DNA of 49,530 nt from a bacterium (lineage in GTDB: Bacteria; Ratteibacteria; UBA8468; B48-G9; JAFGKM01), in contig JAOAIL010000010.1 in NCBI GenBank assembly GCA_026414725.1, positions 1-49,530 on the forward strand, written 5' to 3'. How positions within the stretch are numbered: position 1 is the stretch's first letter; every line of letters begins with the position of its first letter. Below, one piece after another: positions 24,841 to 33,553 of the stretch. The position numbers and the translations under genes were made by a program. The notes under the pieces are model-generated. The model made no database searches and had not been told where the DNA came from. It saw only the letters and a list, made by a program, of their open reading frames with translations.

Positions 24841-27033
24841 CTATTCATCAATAGAGGCAAGTTTTGTCTGCGCCTCAACAAGTTTGTAATAAATACCTTT
24901 TTTCTCCATAAGTTCTTTATGTGTTCCGTATTCTACAATTCTACCTTTATCAATAACATAAATCCTGTCCGCACCTTTCAGGGTTGAAAGGCGGTGGGCT
25001 ATAGCAATCGTAGTCCTTCCTTTACATAAAACAGAAAGTGCTTCCTGTATCTTGATCTCTGACTCTGTATCTACGGAAGAAGTTGCTTCATCCAATATCA
25101 AAACCGGAGGGTCACATAGAAGTGCCCTCGCTATTCCTATCCTCTGCCTTTCTCCTCCAGAAAGTCCTGCTCCACCTTCACCGAGGTAAAAATCATATCC
25201 ACTGGGCATCTGCATTATTGATTCATGTATATTTGCTGCCTTCGCTGCAGCAATAATTTCTTTATATGTTGCTGTAGGATTCCCATAGGCAATATTATCT
25301 GCTATTGTACCACGAAAAAGAAATGGTTCTTGCAGAACAAATCCTATACTCCTGTGTATTACTTCAAGAGAAATAGTCCTCGCATCATATCCATCTAAAA
25401 GAACCATTCCTTGCTGAGGGTCGTAAAATCTACATATAAGATTTACAACCGTTGTCTTCCCACTTCCACTTTTACCAACAATCCCTATCATCTCTCCTTT
25501 TTTAATCTTGAAACTCACATTTTTCAAAACAGGGTGATACGGTTCGTATCCAAAAGTAACATTTTTAAATTCAATATCGCCCTCTATCTTTTTTATATTT
25601 ACTGGATTGGCAGGTGGTCTTAATGTGGGTTCTGTATCCAGCACTTCAAATATTCTGTATGTGGCTGTAATAAACCCACTGAACCAGTTTGAAAGAAGTG
25701 TTAAACTTGAAAGGGGGGTATAGAACATCGTTATATAACTTAAAAATGCCATCAGTTCTCCCAATGTTAATTTTTCAGCAAGCACATTTTTACCACCAGC
25801 ATACCACACTATTAAACCACCCAAACTGAAAAAGAAAGCCATAAGCGGGTTAAAAGCAGCAACACTTAAATTCACTGCTCTATTTGCATCTCTTAAATCT
25901 TTCGCTCTACTATCAAACCGCTGAATTTCTCTTTCTTCCTGTGCAAAAGCACGAACAAGACGGATTCCTGATATAACACTGTGAAGAAAACTGGATATTT
26001 TTGACTGTGCATCCCAGAGTTTATAGTATCTCGGATAAATTTTATGCCAGAAGAACCATGTTCCAGATACTACAAATGGAATAGGAACAAGTACATATAA
26101 AGCAAGTCGTGTATTAATAGTAAAAAGCATAATACCTATACCAGCAAATAAAAGTATATTAATTAAAAATCCCTGCCCTATCTGTGAGACAAATCCGTGA
26201 AGTTGTTCTACATCCGAAGCAAATCTTGTCATTATCATCCCTACAGAGTTTTTATCGTAATAATCAATAGAAAGTTCCTGTAGTTTTCTAAACATTCTGT
26301 TTCTGAGGGAGTATGTTATTAAAGTACCAACAGAGGTTGAAAGAGTTCCTATTATCATATTTAACTGGGCACGGATTACCTCTGTTCCTATAAGAGCAAG
26401 CACCAGCCATATAAGCCAGTCAGTATGTCTTTTAGTAGTCAAAACTTCGTCTACTAAGACCCTTATAAGTTGAGGTGGCACAAGACTCAATCCAACCGCT
26501 ATTGCAGTTATAAAAAATATAGTGACCATCCAGTGCATATATGGGACTATTAGAGAGAGTAATCTTTTCAGTATCCCCCCTTCTTTTTCACATCGCGGAC
26601 AGAGGGCACCTTCTGCTCTGAGTGGCATACCACAGATACGACACAGTAAAGGATGTGGCTCTGCAAGTATCTTACTATCTATTGGTTTACCTGATTTCAA
26701 GTTTTCAATCTGATGAGAAAGCCGTTCAAATCTATAACGTAATACATTGGTAAACCTTGCTATATCAATATATACTCCTTCAATTCTTGCTTGGAAAAAG
26801 GCACTTCCAACTGTACAATAGACCCTTGTACTTTCAACATCTTTCATATCTACTACTACTTCCGTACCTTTACCTTTTTCAGGAAGTGACATAATTTTTT
26901 CAGGGGATACAAGAACCCAAATAGTGTTAAAATCACCCTGAATATCAAGGTCAGCAATAGCTATAAGTTTAATATCCTTCAAAGAAACACCCAAACTCTC
27001 TAATCTATCTATAACTGTTTGTGGAATAGACAT
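24841..27033 (-). CDS. ABC exporter with N-terminal PH-like region and zinc ribbon
   Basis: 730 residues, about 130-150 longer than a plain half-exporter. Residues 1-115 form a beta-rich soluble region, and a zinc ribbon follows with C131, C134, C145 and C148 (CRICG...CPRC). Then come six membrane helices (about 160-450) and a complete ATPase: GKSGSGKT, LSGGERQRIGIARAL, LILDEATSSVDTESE and the AHRLST switch. All catalytic residues are present, so it can work as a homodimer. Divergent from the V-ATPase genes, with 133 bp between. Confidence 0.9.
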   Translation of the reverse strand: MSIPQTVIDRLESLGVSLKDIKLIAIADLDIQGDFNTIWVLVSPEKIMSLPEKGKGTEVVVDMKDVESTRVYCTVGSAFFQARIEGVYIDIARFTNVLRYRFERLSHQIENLKSGKPIDSKILAEPHPLLCRICGMPLRAEGALCPRCEKEGGILKRLLSLIVPYMHWMVTIFFITAIAVGLSLVPPQLIRVLVDEVLTTKRHTDWLIWLVLALIGTEVIRAQLNMIIGTLSTSVGTLITYSLRNRMFRKLQELSIDYYDKNSVGMIMTRFASDVEQLHGFVSQIGQGFLINILLFAGIGIMLFTINTRLALYVLVPIPFVVSGTWFFWHKIYPRYYKLWDAQSKISSFLHSVISGIRLVRAFAQEEREIQRFDSRAKDLRDANRAVNLSVAAFNPLMAFFFSLGGLIVWYAGGKNVLAEKLTLGELMAFLSYITMFYTPLSSLTLLSNWFSGFITATYRIFEVLDTEPTLRPPANPVNIKKIEGDIEFKNVTFGYEPYHPVLKNVSFKIKKGEMIGIVGKSGSGKTTVVNLICRFYDPQQGMVLLDGYDARTISLEVIHRSIGFVLQEPFLFRGTIADNIAYGNPTATYKEIIAAAKAANIHESIMQMPSGYDFYLGEGGAGLSGGERQRIGIARALLCDPPVLILDEATSSVDTESEIKIQEALSVLCKGRTTIAIAHRLSTLKGADRIYVIDKGRIVEYGTHKELMEKKGIYYKLVEAQTKLASIDE

Positions 27034-27128
27034 TTCTTAATATGAAATAATAAGTTAACAATTATTCTATTTTACTTTACTACTTTACTACAATTCTCCT
27101 TACTGTCAAGCAGTTATAAATTATACCA

Positions 27129-27158
27129 TTGCAATACAGTTATAATTCATTGTATAAT
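27129..27158 (+). promoter_or_regulatory. Candidate promoter for the V-ATPase B-D pair, near-leaderless
   Basis: TTGCAA (27129-27134), 18 nt, TATAAT (27153-27158), only eight bases before the ATG at 27167. No Shine-Dalgarno is visible before that ATG, so the mRNA may be leaderless. The rest of the 133-bp gap is plain AT-rich sequence. Confidence 0.45.
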
Positions 27159-27166
27159 ATTTTATT

Positions 27167-28591
27167 ATGGATCTAATTAAATCTTTACGGGTGTATAAAA
27201 ATATAAAAAATATATCAGGTCCCTTAATGTTAGTTGAAGGGGTTGAGGGTGCATCTTATGGAGAGCTCGTTGAAATCTCAACAGAACATAATATAAAAAG
27301 ATTGGGAAAAGTGCTGGAAGTTTATCAGGATAAAGCACTTATCCAGGTCTTTGAAGGTACATCCGGATTGAGTACAACCACTACGAAGGTCCGTTTTACT
27401 GGCAGAGGTATAAAATTTGGAGCTTCACCTGATATACTGGGCAGAATATTTACTGGACTGGGAAATATAAGAGATGGTGGTCCTGATATAGTACCTGACA
27501 GGTATCTTGATATAAATGGTTCTCCTATCAATCCTACAAGACGTGATTATCCATCTGAGTTTATCCAGACAGGTATATCAGCAATAGATGGATTGAATAG
27601 TTTAGTCAGAGGACAGAAACTTCCTATATTTTCAGGTGCAGGGCTTCCACATAACATTCTCGCCACCCAGATAGTAAAACAGGCAAAAATACCTGCTGAA
27701 AAAGAAGATACACGATTTGCAGTTGTGTTTGCTGCAATGGGTATAACATTTGAAGAAGCAGAATTTTTCCAGAAGGAATTCAGAGAAGCAGGTGCAATAG
27801 AAAGATGTGTAATTTTTATAAACCTTGCGGATGAACCAGCTATAGAAAGGATAGCAACCCCACGTGTAGCACTTACATCAGCAGAGTATCTTGCTTTTGA
27901 ATTGGGTATGCATGTGGTTGTAATATTGACAGATATGACTAACTATGCAGAAGCGCTAAGAGAAATTTCTTCGGCAAGAAATGAAATACCAGGAAGACGT
28001 GGTTATCCTTCATATCTATATACAGACCTTTCAACCATCTATGAGCGAGCAGGGAGAATTAAAAACAGAAAGGGAACTGTCACACAGATACCTATACTTA
28101 CAATGCCTGAAGATGATAAAACACATCCTATACCTGACCTGACGGGTTATATAACAGAAGGACAGATTATACTCTCACGACAACTACATCTGAAAGGCAT
28201 ATATCCTCCCATTGATATACTTACATCCCTTTCAAGGTTAAGAGATAAAGGTATAGGTGTTGATAGAAAGACAGGGAAAAATCTTACACGCGACGACCAT
28301 CCTGCTATAGCAAGCCAACTATTTGCATCCTATGCGAGAGGTAAGGAAGCAGAAGAACTTGCTGTGGTTTTAGGAGAAGCATCTCTTTCTGAAGTAGATA
28401 TTGCACACCTTACATTTGCGAGACAACTTGAGAAGGAGTTTATCTCTCAACAACCTGATGAGGAAAGAACCATAACAGAGACACTTGATATTGGATGGAA
28501 ACTACTACATATGCTTCCTCTCTCAGAGATAAAACGAATCCCTCCTGAAATTCTTGAAAAACGCTGGAGTAAAGATGAAACTAAAGGTTAA
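27167..28591 (+). CDS. ntpB: V-type ATP synthase/ATPase subunit B
   Basis: 474 residues. The non-catalytic nucleotide-binding head subunit of V/A-type ATPases. Features: [27 protein letters not shown] at the N-terminus, [32 protein letters not shown] (a degenerate P-loop, as expected for B), and the C-terminal [11 protein letters not shown] segment. It overlaps the subunit D gene. Subunits A, E, I, K, C and F are not adjacent: upstream is a divergent ABC transporter, so the complex is either split across the genome or incomplete. Confidence 0.95.
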   Translation: MDLIKSLRVYKNIKNISGPLMLVEGVEGASYGELVEISTEHNIKRLGKVLEVYQDKALIQVFEGTSGLSTTTTKVRFTGRGIKFGASPDILGRIFTGLGNIRDGGPDIVPDRYLDINGSPINPTRRDYPSEFIQTGISAIDGLNSLVRGQKLPIFSGAGLPHNILATQIVKQAKIPAEKEDTRFAVVFAAMGITFEEAEFFQKEFREAGAIERCVIFINLADEPAIERIATPRVALTSAEYLAFELGMHVVVILTDMTNYAEALREISSARNEIPGRRGYPSYLYTDLSTIYERAGRIKNRKGTVTQIPILTMPEDDKTHPIPDLTGYITEGQIILSRQLHLKGIYPPIDILTSLSRLRDKGIGVDRKTGKNLTRDDHPAIASQLFASYARGKEAEELAVVLGEASLSEVDIAHLTFARQLEKEFISQQPDEERTITETLDIGWKLLHMLPLSEIKRIPPEILEKRWSKDETKG

Positions 28592-29186
28592 TCCAAACAG
28601 GATGGAACTTTTAAAACTTAAAAAGAGATTAACCCTTGCAAAAAGGGGACATAAACTCTTAAAAGATAAAGAAGAACAACTTTTAATAGAATTCAGGTCT
28701 CTTATCTTTACAGTCAAAGAAAAAAGAAAGGACGTTGAAGAAGAAACACTACAGTTCTATATGGATATAATTAAAATGAAGGGACTGATGGACGAGAAAA
28801 TATGGAAGTCATTTATTGAAGAAAGTTTTTTCAAAACGATATTTTTACAGGAGATATTACGATTTTTTAATATACCTGTTTCAAAAATTTCTTTCAATGT
28901 GTCCACAGAAAAAACTCTACCAGATTATTCACTCTCGCCATATCACTACTATCTTCTGGATAAGGGAAAAAAAGTATTAGAAAAATTAATGGAACTTGCT
29001 TTCCTTGAAAATAAACTTATAAGTTTTTCTATAGAGATTGAAAGGACAAGAAGGAGAGTTAATGCACTTGAATATGTCCTTATACCCAATATTGAGGAGA
29101 CAATAAAATTTATATCTTTCAAACTTAATGAAATAGAGAGAACTTCTCTCGTTATGTTAAAACATATCCAATTAATCCGAGAATAA
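28575..29186 (+). CDS. ntpD: V-type ATP synthase/ATPase subunit D
   Basis: 203 residues from the ATG at 28575, preceded by GGAG at a good distance; an upstream in-frame ATG at 28554 lies further inside ntpB. Subunit D is the coiled-coil central stalk. It begins [29 protein letters not shown], the family signature, and is helical throughout, with a C-terminal [22 protein letters not shown] motif. It overlaps ntpB by 17 bp, consistent with translational coupling. Confidence 0.94.
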   Translation: MKLKVNPNRMELLKLKKRLTLAKRGHKLLKDKEEQLLIEFRSLIFTVKEKRKDVEEETLQFYMDIIKMKGLMDEKIWKSFIEESFFKTIFLQEILRFFNIPVSKISFNVSTEKTLPDYSLSPYHYYLLDKGKKVLEKLMELAFLENKLISFSIEIERTRRRVNALEYVLIPNIEETIKFISFKLNEIERTSLVMLKHIQLIRE

Positions 29187-29216
29187 AAACAGATAGAATT
29201 TTTTTATCCCGTATTT

Positions 29217-30017
29217 TTATTCACAAACAACAGGATTTCGTAAAATTCCTATCCCTTCTATTTCAACTTCAACATTATCCCCTTCCCTTAAAAATACCTG
29301 AGGTTCCCTTGCAAATCCAACACCTGAAGGGGTACCTGTCATAATAAAAGTACCTGGAAGGAGCGTCATCTGTCTTGAAAGATAAGAAACAATTTCTGAA
29401 ACATTAAATATCATATCAGATGTGTTTGCATTCTGCATTAAAACACCGTTGACCCTTGATTGAATTTTTAAATTATCTGGACTGATATCTGTTTCTATCC
29501 ATGGACCTATCGGTGCAAAGGTATCAAACGATTTTGCTCTTGCCCACTGTCTGTCCAGTTTCATCTGGCAATCTCTTGCTGAAACATCATTACCACAGGT
29601 GTATCCAAAGATAAAATCTGAAACATCTTCTTTTGAAACATTTTTTGCCCTTTTACCTATAACTATAACAAGCTCTGCTTCATAATCAACAAAATCAGGT
29701 GCCTCTCTCGGTAATACTATGGGACTTAAATGACCTGTTATTGCAGTAGTTGCCTTTAAAAACACAACAGGTGCTGGACATAATTCCATTTTACTTTCCT
29801 TTGCGTGTTCTTTATAGTTAAGCCCCAGCGCAATAATATTGGGTGGGTCTACAGGTGGTAAAAACTTTTTTACAGAATTAAGAGGCACTTTTATTCCTGT
29901 ATATTCAGGAGGGGAAAGAAGTGGAGATGTTTTTATTATATGGACTATCTCATCTTTAACTATACCATAACTACCACACCTATCCAGCCCCTCTACAACA
30001 ACTCTTACATATTTCAT
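29217..30017 (-). CDS. Fumarylacetoacetate hydrolase family protein
   Basis: 266 residues. The FAH-fold catalytic core has ALGLNYKEHAKE, the metal-binding pair in FVDYEAELVIVIG, the GNDVSARDCQ segment with the third acidic ligand, and the closing TGTPSGVGFAREP motif. Members cleave C-C bonds or decarboxylate 2-oxo acids (for example acylpyruvases); the substrate cannot be told. The start shares bases with the dnaK stop (TAATG), so it is translated from the dnaK transcript, an unusual partner. Confidence 0.92.
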   Translation of the reverse strand: MKYVRVVVEGLDRCGSYGIVKDEIVHIIKTSPLLSPPEYTGIKVPLNSVKKFLPPVDPPNIIALGLNYKEHAKESKMELCPAPVVFLKATTAITGHLSPIVLPREAPDFVDYEAELVIVIGKRAKNVSKEDVSDFIFGYTCGNDVSARDCQMKLDRQWARAKSFDTFAPIGPWIETDISPDNLKIQSRVNGVLMQNANTSDMIFNVSEIVSYLSRQMTLLPGTFIMTGTPSGVGFAREPQVFLREGDNVEVEIEGIGILRNPVVCE

Positions 30018-31897
30018 TACTTCTTATCCTTATCATCAACCTCTTTGTATTCTGCATCAACAACATTACCTCTATCCTCCTTTTTCTCTGGTTCCTGTTC
30101 AGGTTGTGCTTGTTGCCCGGAGGTCTGCTGTTGTGCCTGTTGATATATAACCTGTGCAAGACCATGGACTGCCTGTTGAAGTTCTTCCATTGCCTTCTGT
30201 ATATTATCTTTATCTTTAACCTCTGCTTTTATCAATTTATCCAGTGCATCTATTTTTTCCTGTATATTTTTTCTATCTGTTTCACTAACTTTATCCCCAT
30301 GTTCTTTCAACGTTTTATTAACATTGTATATCAGAGAATCTGCCTGATTGACAACCTCTATAATCTCTCTCTGCTTCTTGTCCTCTTCTGCATATCTCTC
30401 AGCTTCCTTAACCATCTTTTCAATCTCCTCCTGTGATAGTTTTTTAGAAGCAGTTATTTTAATGGACTGTTCCTTTCCAGTTCCCTTATCTTTTGCTGTC
30501 ACATGCAAAATACCGTTTGCATCAATATCAAAAGTAACTTCTATTTGAGGAACTCCTCTCGGAGCAGGAGGAATACCTTCAAGGTGGAATCTACCTAAAC
30601 TCAAATTGTCTTTTGCCATAGGCCTCTCACCCTGTAAAACATTGATTTCAACAGACGGCTGGTTATCTGCAGCCGTTGTGAATATCTGACTCTTTTTTAC
30701 AGGAATGGTTGTATTCCTTTCTATAATCTTTGTAAACACACCTCCTAATGTCTCAACACCGAGCGAAAGAGGAGTAACATCCAGAAGAAGTATATCCTTA
30801 TCTTTCATATCTCCACTCAAAATAGCCCCCTGTATTGCAGCACCTATAGATACACACTCCATAGGGTCAACCCCTCTCTCTGGTTTTATTCCAATAAAGT
30901 CCTCTATAAACTTCTGAACAATAGGCATTCTGGTAGGACCTCCAACGAGAATTACCTTGTTAATTTCTGATGGTTTTAATTTTGCATCTTCCATCGCCTG
31001 TTTTACAGGGCCTTTACACCTTTCTATGATGGGCTCTACCAGTTCCTCAAGTTTTGCCCTTCTTATCTTCATTTGAAGATGCTTGGGGCCTGTATGGTCT
31101 GCTGTAATAAATGGCAGGTTGATTTCTGTTTCCAGTGTTGAAGAAAGTTCTATTTTTGCCTTTTCCGCTGCTTCTTTAATTCTCTGCATAGCCATCTTGT
31201 CTTTACTAACATCTATACCTGACTCTTTTTTAAACTCTTCTACAATATATCTTATAAGAACTTCATCCATATCAGTCCCACCCAGCTGTGTATCTCCATG
31301 GGTAGAAAGAACCTTAAACACACCTGCCATCATTTCCATAATGGTGACATCCAGTGTTCCTGCCCCAAAATCAAACACGAGGATTTTAAGTTCTGCCTGT
31401 AATTTATCAAGTCCATAGGCAAAGGAAGCAGCGGTTGGTTCATTTATGAGACGGACAACTTCAAGACCTGCTATAGTCCCTGCATCCTTTGTCGCCTGTC
31501 TCTGGTTATCATTAAAATATGCAGGAACAGTTATTACTGCTTTCTTTATCGGATATCCGAGGAACGCTTCTGCATCCCTTTTTATCTTTTGAAGGATATA
31601 AGCAGATATCTGTTCAGGAGTATAGGTCTTCCCATAGATATTATATTTATAGTCAGTTCCCATCTTTCTCTTAGCAGCAAAAACAGTACCTTCAGGATTT
31701 ACTGCCGCCTGTCTTCTTGCCGGTTCTCCAACAAGAACCTGTCCATCTTTTGTAAAGGCAACATAAGAAGGGAACGCCTTACCACCAACTATAGTAGTCC
31801 CTTCTGCACTGGGGATAATAACTGGTTTTCCTGCTTCCATAACTGCTGCGGAAGAATTACTTGTCCCGAGGTCTATACCTATAATTTTCTCTGTCAT
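30017..31897 (-). CDS. dnaK: Chaperone protein DnaK (Hsp70)
   Basis: 626 residues, full length. Nucleotide-binding domain with [29 protein letters not shown] and LVGGPTRMP; linker [14 protein letters not shown]; substrate domain with [13 protein letters not shown]-terminal lid and a Gln/Glu-rich tail ending in [12 protein letters not shown]. Folds proteins with DnaJ and GrpE, neither of which is encoded here. GGAGGG precedes the ATG. The promoter candidate upstream resembles sigma32 sites. An FAH-family gene is coupled downstream. Confidence 0.98.
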   Translation of the reverse strand: MTEKIIGIDLGTSNSSAAVMEAGKPVIIPSAEGTTIVGGKAFPSYVAFTKDGQVLVGEPARRQAAVNPEGTVFAAKRKMGTDYKYNIYGKTYTPEQISAYILQKIKRDAEAFLGYPIKKAVITVPAYFNDNQRQATKDAGTIAGLEVVRLINEPTAASFAYGLDKLQAELKILVFDFGAGTLDVTIMEMMAGVFKVLSTHGDTQLGGTDMDEVLIRYIVEEFKKESGIDVSKDKMAMQRIKEAAEKAKIELSSTLETEINLPFITADHTGPKHLQMKIRRAKLEELVEPIIERCKGPVKQAMEDAKLKPSEINKVILVGGPTRMPIVQKFIEDFIGIKPERGVDPMECVSIGAAIQGAILSGDMKDKDILLLDVTPLSLGVETLGGVFTKIIERNTTIPVKKSQIFTTAADNQPSVEINVLQGERPMAKDNLSLGRFHLEGIPPAPRGVPQIEVTFDIDANGILHVTAKDKGTGKEQSIKITASKKLSQEEIEKMVKEAERYAEEDKKQREIIEVVNQADSLIYNVNKTLKEHGDKVSETDRKNIQEKIDALDKLIKAEVKDKDNIQKAMEELQQAVHGLAQVIYQQAQQQTSGQQAQPEQEPEKKEDRGNVVDAEYKEVDDKDKK

Positions 31898-31927
31898 TTT
31901 ATACCCTCCATTCTGTTTATTAACTTT

Positions 31928-31955
31928 AGATGAGAGAGATATTGAAAAGTTTCAA
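31928..31955 (-). promoter_or_regulatory. dnaK promoter: Candidate heat-shock (sigma32-like) promoter of dnaK
   Basis: On the minus strand, TTGAAA (31955-31950), 14 nt, TCTCATCT (31935-31928), which agrees with the sigma32 consensus (TTGAAA, CCCCATNT) at most positions and in spacing. The predicted start near 31921 leaves a 24-nt leader with GGAGGG. The -35 is also one arm of the palindrome TTGAAA-AG-TTTCAA (31942-31955). Confidence 0.4.
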
Positions 31956-31977
31956 ATTTTCTTATAAATCTTTTTTA

Positions 31978-32002
31978 AATTTGGTGGGCGGTGCAGGACT
32001 TG
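31978..32002. repeat. Duplicated 3' end of the tRNA-Val gene
   Basis: A 25-bp stretch identical to 32105-32129, which covers the CCA end, discriminator, 3' acceptor strand and part of the T arm of the tRNA. The offset is 127 bp. The DNA between is GC-richer than its surroundings and contains inverted repeats GAAATTGC/GCAATTTC (32044-32051, 32063-32070) and TTCAAGTCCT/AGGACTTGAA (32084-32093, 32122-32131). It has the form of an attachment-site duplication or a tRNA-derived non-coding element. Confidence 0.75.
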
Positions 32003-32108
32003 GCGCCCTCGTCTCCCAAAACGTCTCGGGTCGGCCACCCGCTGAAATTGCTGCGCCCACTCGCAATTTCTCACTTCGCTCCCTTCAAGTCCTTTCCAGA
32101 GAAGAATT

Positions 32109-32184
32109 TGGTGGGCGGTGCAGGACTTGAACCTGCGACTTCTACCTTGTAAGGGTAGCGCTCTTGCCACTGAGCTAACCGCCC
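32109..32184 (-). tRNA. tRNA-Val (anticodon UAC), CCA encoded
   Basis: On the minus strand, GGGCGGT (from 32184) pairs with ACCGCCC (32119-32113), followed by discriminator A and an encoded CCA ending at 32109. The D arm has TAGCTCAGTGG, the anticodon stem CTACC/GGTAG encloses loop CTTACAA with anticodon TAC, and the T arm holds GCAGGTTCAAGTCCTGC. A complete 76-nt cloverleaf including CCA. It reads GUA-type valine codons. Confidence 0.95.
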
Positions 32185-32263
32185 CTTTATAAAAATTGTT
32201 TACACCAAAGGGATAATTGTGATATATTATACATCAACTTTTTTTTTATACAAGGAATTTTTC

Positions 32264-32291
32264 TTGACATTAAAAATAAATTATATATAAT
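32264..32291 (+). promoter_or_regulatory. Promoter of the corrinoid-protein/plsY run
   Basis: TTGACA (32264-32269), 16 nt, TATAAT (32286-32291), then AGGAGG (32303-32308) six bases before the ATG at 32315. A perfect sigma70 pair, so strong expression is expected. Confidence 0.75.
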
Positions 32292-32314
32292 TGTAAAATG
32301 CAAGGAGGGGAACA

Positions 32315-32956
32315 ATGGCAGAGGAAATTCTTACTGGAATTAAGGAAAGTGTTATATCTGGAAATGCAGGGAAGACAAAAGAACTGGTAGATAAAGCGGT
32401 AAAAGAGAATATTGACGTTGCAAGAATCTTGAATGAGGGTCTTATTGCCGGAATGAATGTTGTAGGTGTAAAATTCAAAAATAACGAGTTCTATGTTCCA
32501 GAGGTCTTGATTGCTGCGAGGGCAATGCATGCAGGTATGGGAATAATAGAACCTCTTATCGCTAAAGCAGGAATAAAACCTCTTGCAAAGGTTGCCATTG
32601 GAACAGTAAAGGGGGACCTCCACGACATAGGGAAGAATTTAGTAATTATGATGTGGAAAGGCGCTGGCTTTGAAGTAGAAGACCTCGGTATAGATGTACC
32701 TCCTGAAAAATTTGTTGAGGCAGCCCAAAAAGGAGCAAAGGTTTTAGGATTATCTGCACTCTTAACAACTACTATGGTAGCAATGAAAGATGTTATTGAA
32801 GCCCTTAAGTCAGCAGGTATTAGACAACAGGTAAAAGTTGTTATAGGTGGAGCACCAATAACCCAAAGTTATGCTGATGAAATAGGTGCTGATGGATATG
32901 CTCCTGATGCAGCAAGCGCAGTGGACAAAGTAAAAGAACTTTTAAGTATCCAATAA
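32315..32956 (+). CDS. Corrinoid (B12-binding) protein of methyltransferase systems
   Basis: 213 residues, the usual length of cognate corrinoid proteins such as MtbC/MttC/MtmC. An N-terminal helical cap (about 1-85) contains FYVPEVLIAARAMHAG. The cobalamin domain has the cofactor His in GDLHDIGKNLV (D-x-H-x-x-G), then GLSALLTTTM and VVIGGAPIT. It would carry a methyl group between a substrate methyltransferase and folate or CoM. No methyltransferase or reactivase gene is nearby, so the partner is elsewhere. It has its own very strong promoter. Confidence 0.93.
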   Translation: MAEEILTGIKESVISGNAGKTKELVDKAVKENIDVARILNEGLIAGMNVVGVKFKNNEFYVPEVLIAARAMHAGMGIIEPLIAKAGIKPLAKVAIGTVKGDLHDIGKNLVIMMWKGAGFEVEDLGIDVPPEKFVEAAQKGAKVLGLSALLTTTMVAMKDVIEALKSAGIRQQVKVVIGGAPITQSYADEIGADGYAPDAASAVDKVKELLSIQ

Positions 32957-33553
32957 GTGATAATTATTCTATCTATAATATTGGCTTATCTGATAGGAAG
33001 TATCCCGGTGGGATACATCCTATGTCGTTTTATCAAAAAAATAGATATAAGAAAATATGGAAGTGGTAATATCGGTGCTACCAATGTATACAGGATTGCA
33101 GGTGGTAAATTAGCAAGTGTAGTACTGGTACTTGATATACTTAAAGGATTTTTACCTGTTTTTATAGCAAAATATTTTCTATCTACCCCTTATGTAATTT
33201 TTACAGGGATTACTTCAATTATAGGCCATAACTATTCTGTATTCTTAAAAGGGAAAGGAGGAAAAGGGGTCTCCACTGGATTTGGTGTAATTATAGGACT
33301 GTTCCCTATCCCTGCTTTATTTACTTTTTTTGTATGGATTGCTGTCGTCATATCTACCAGATATGTTTCTTTAGGTGCTATCAGTGCTTCTCTGTGCCTA
33401 CCATTTTTTATCTCCACCTTTCAGAAAGATAAAATTCTTACCATTACAGGAATTATAATCTCTCTTCTTATTATTTATGCCCACAGGACTAATATAAAAC
33501 GTCTATTAAATAAAAAAGAAAACAGGATATTACTTCCATGGAAGAAAAGATAG
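32957..33553 (+). CDS. plsY: Acyl-phosphate glycerol-3-phosphate acyltransferase PlsY
   Basis: 198 residues starting at a GTG directly after the corrinoid gene stop. A multi-pass inner-membrane enzyme that makes lysophosphatidate from acyl-phosphate and glycerol-3-phosphate. Three PlsY motifs are seen: GSIPVGYI, YGSGNIGATNVYR and GKGGKGVSTGFG. It overlaps gpsA, which supplies its glycerol-3-phosphate substrate, by 16 bp, a meaningful pairing in phospholipid synthesis. Confidence 0.95.
   Translation: MIIILSIILAYLIGSIPVGYILCRFIKKIDIRKYGSGNIGATNVYRIAGGKLASVVLVLDILKGFLPVFIAKYFLSTPYVIFTGITSIIGHNYSVFLKGKGGKGVSTGFGVIIGLFPIPALFTFFVWIAVVISTRYVSLGAISASLCLPFFISTFQKDKILTITGIIISLLIIYAHRTNIKRLLNKKENRILLPWKKR

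Noticed and set aside
30104-31933. Several plus-strand open frames antisense to dnaK.
   Set aside because: Mirror frames of a highly conserved coding gene; no ribosome sites or recognisable domains.
31952-32170. Open frames covering the tRNA-Val and the segment next to it.
   Set aside because: They translate a clear tRNA cloverleaf and its duplicated end; not protein-coding.
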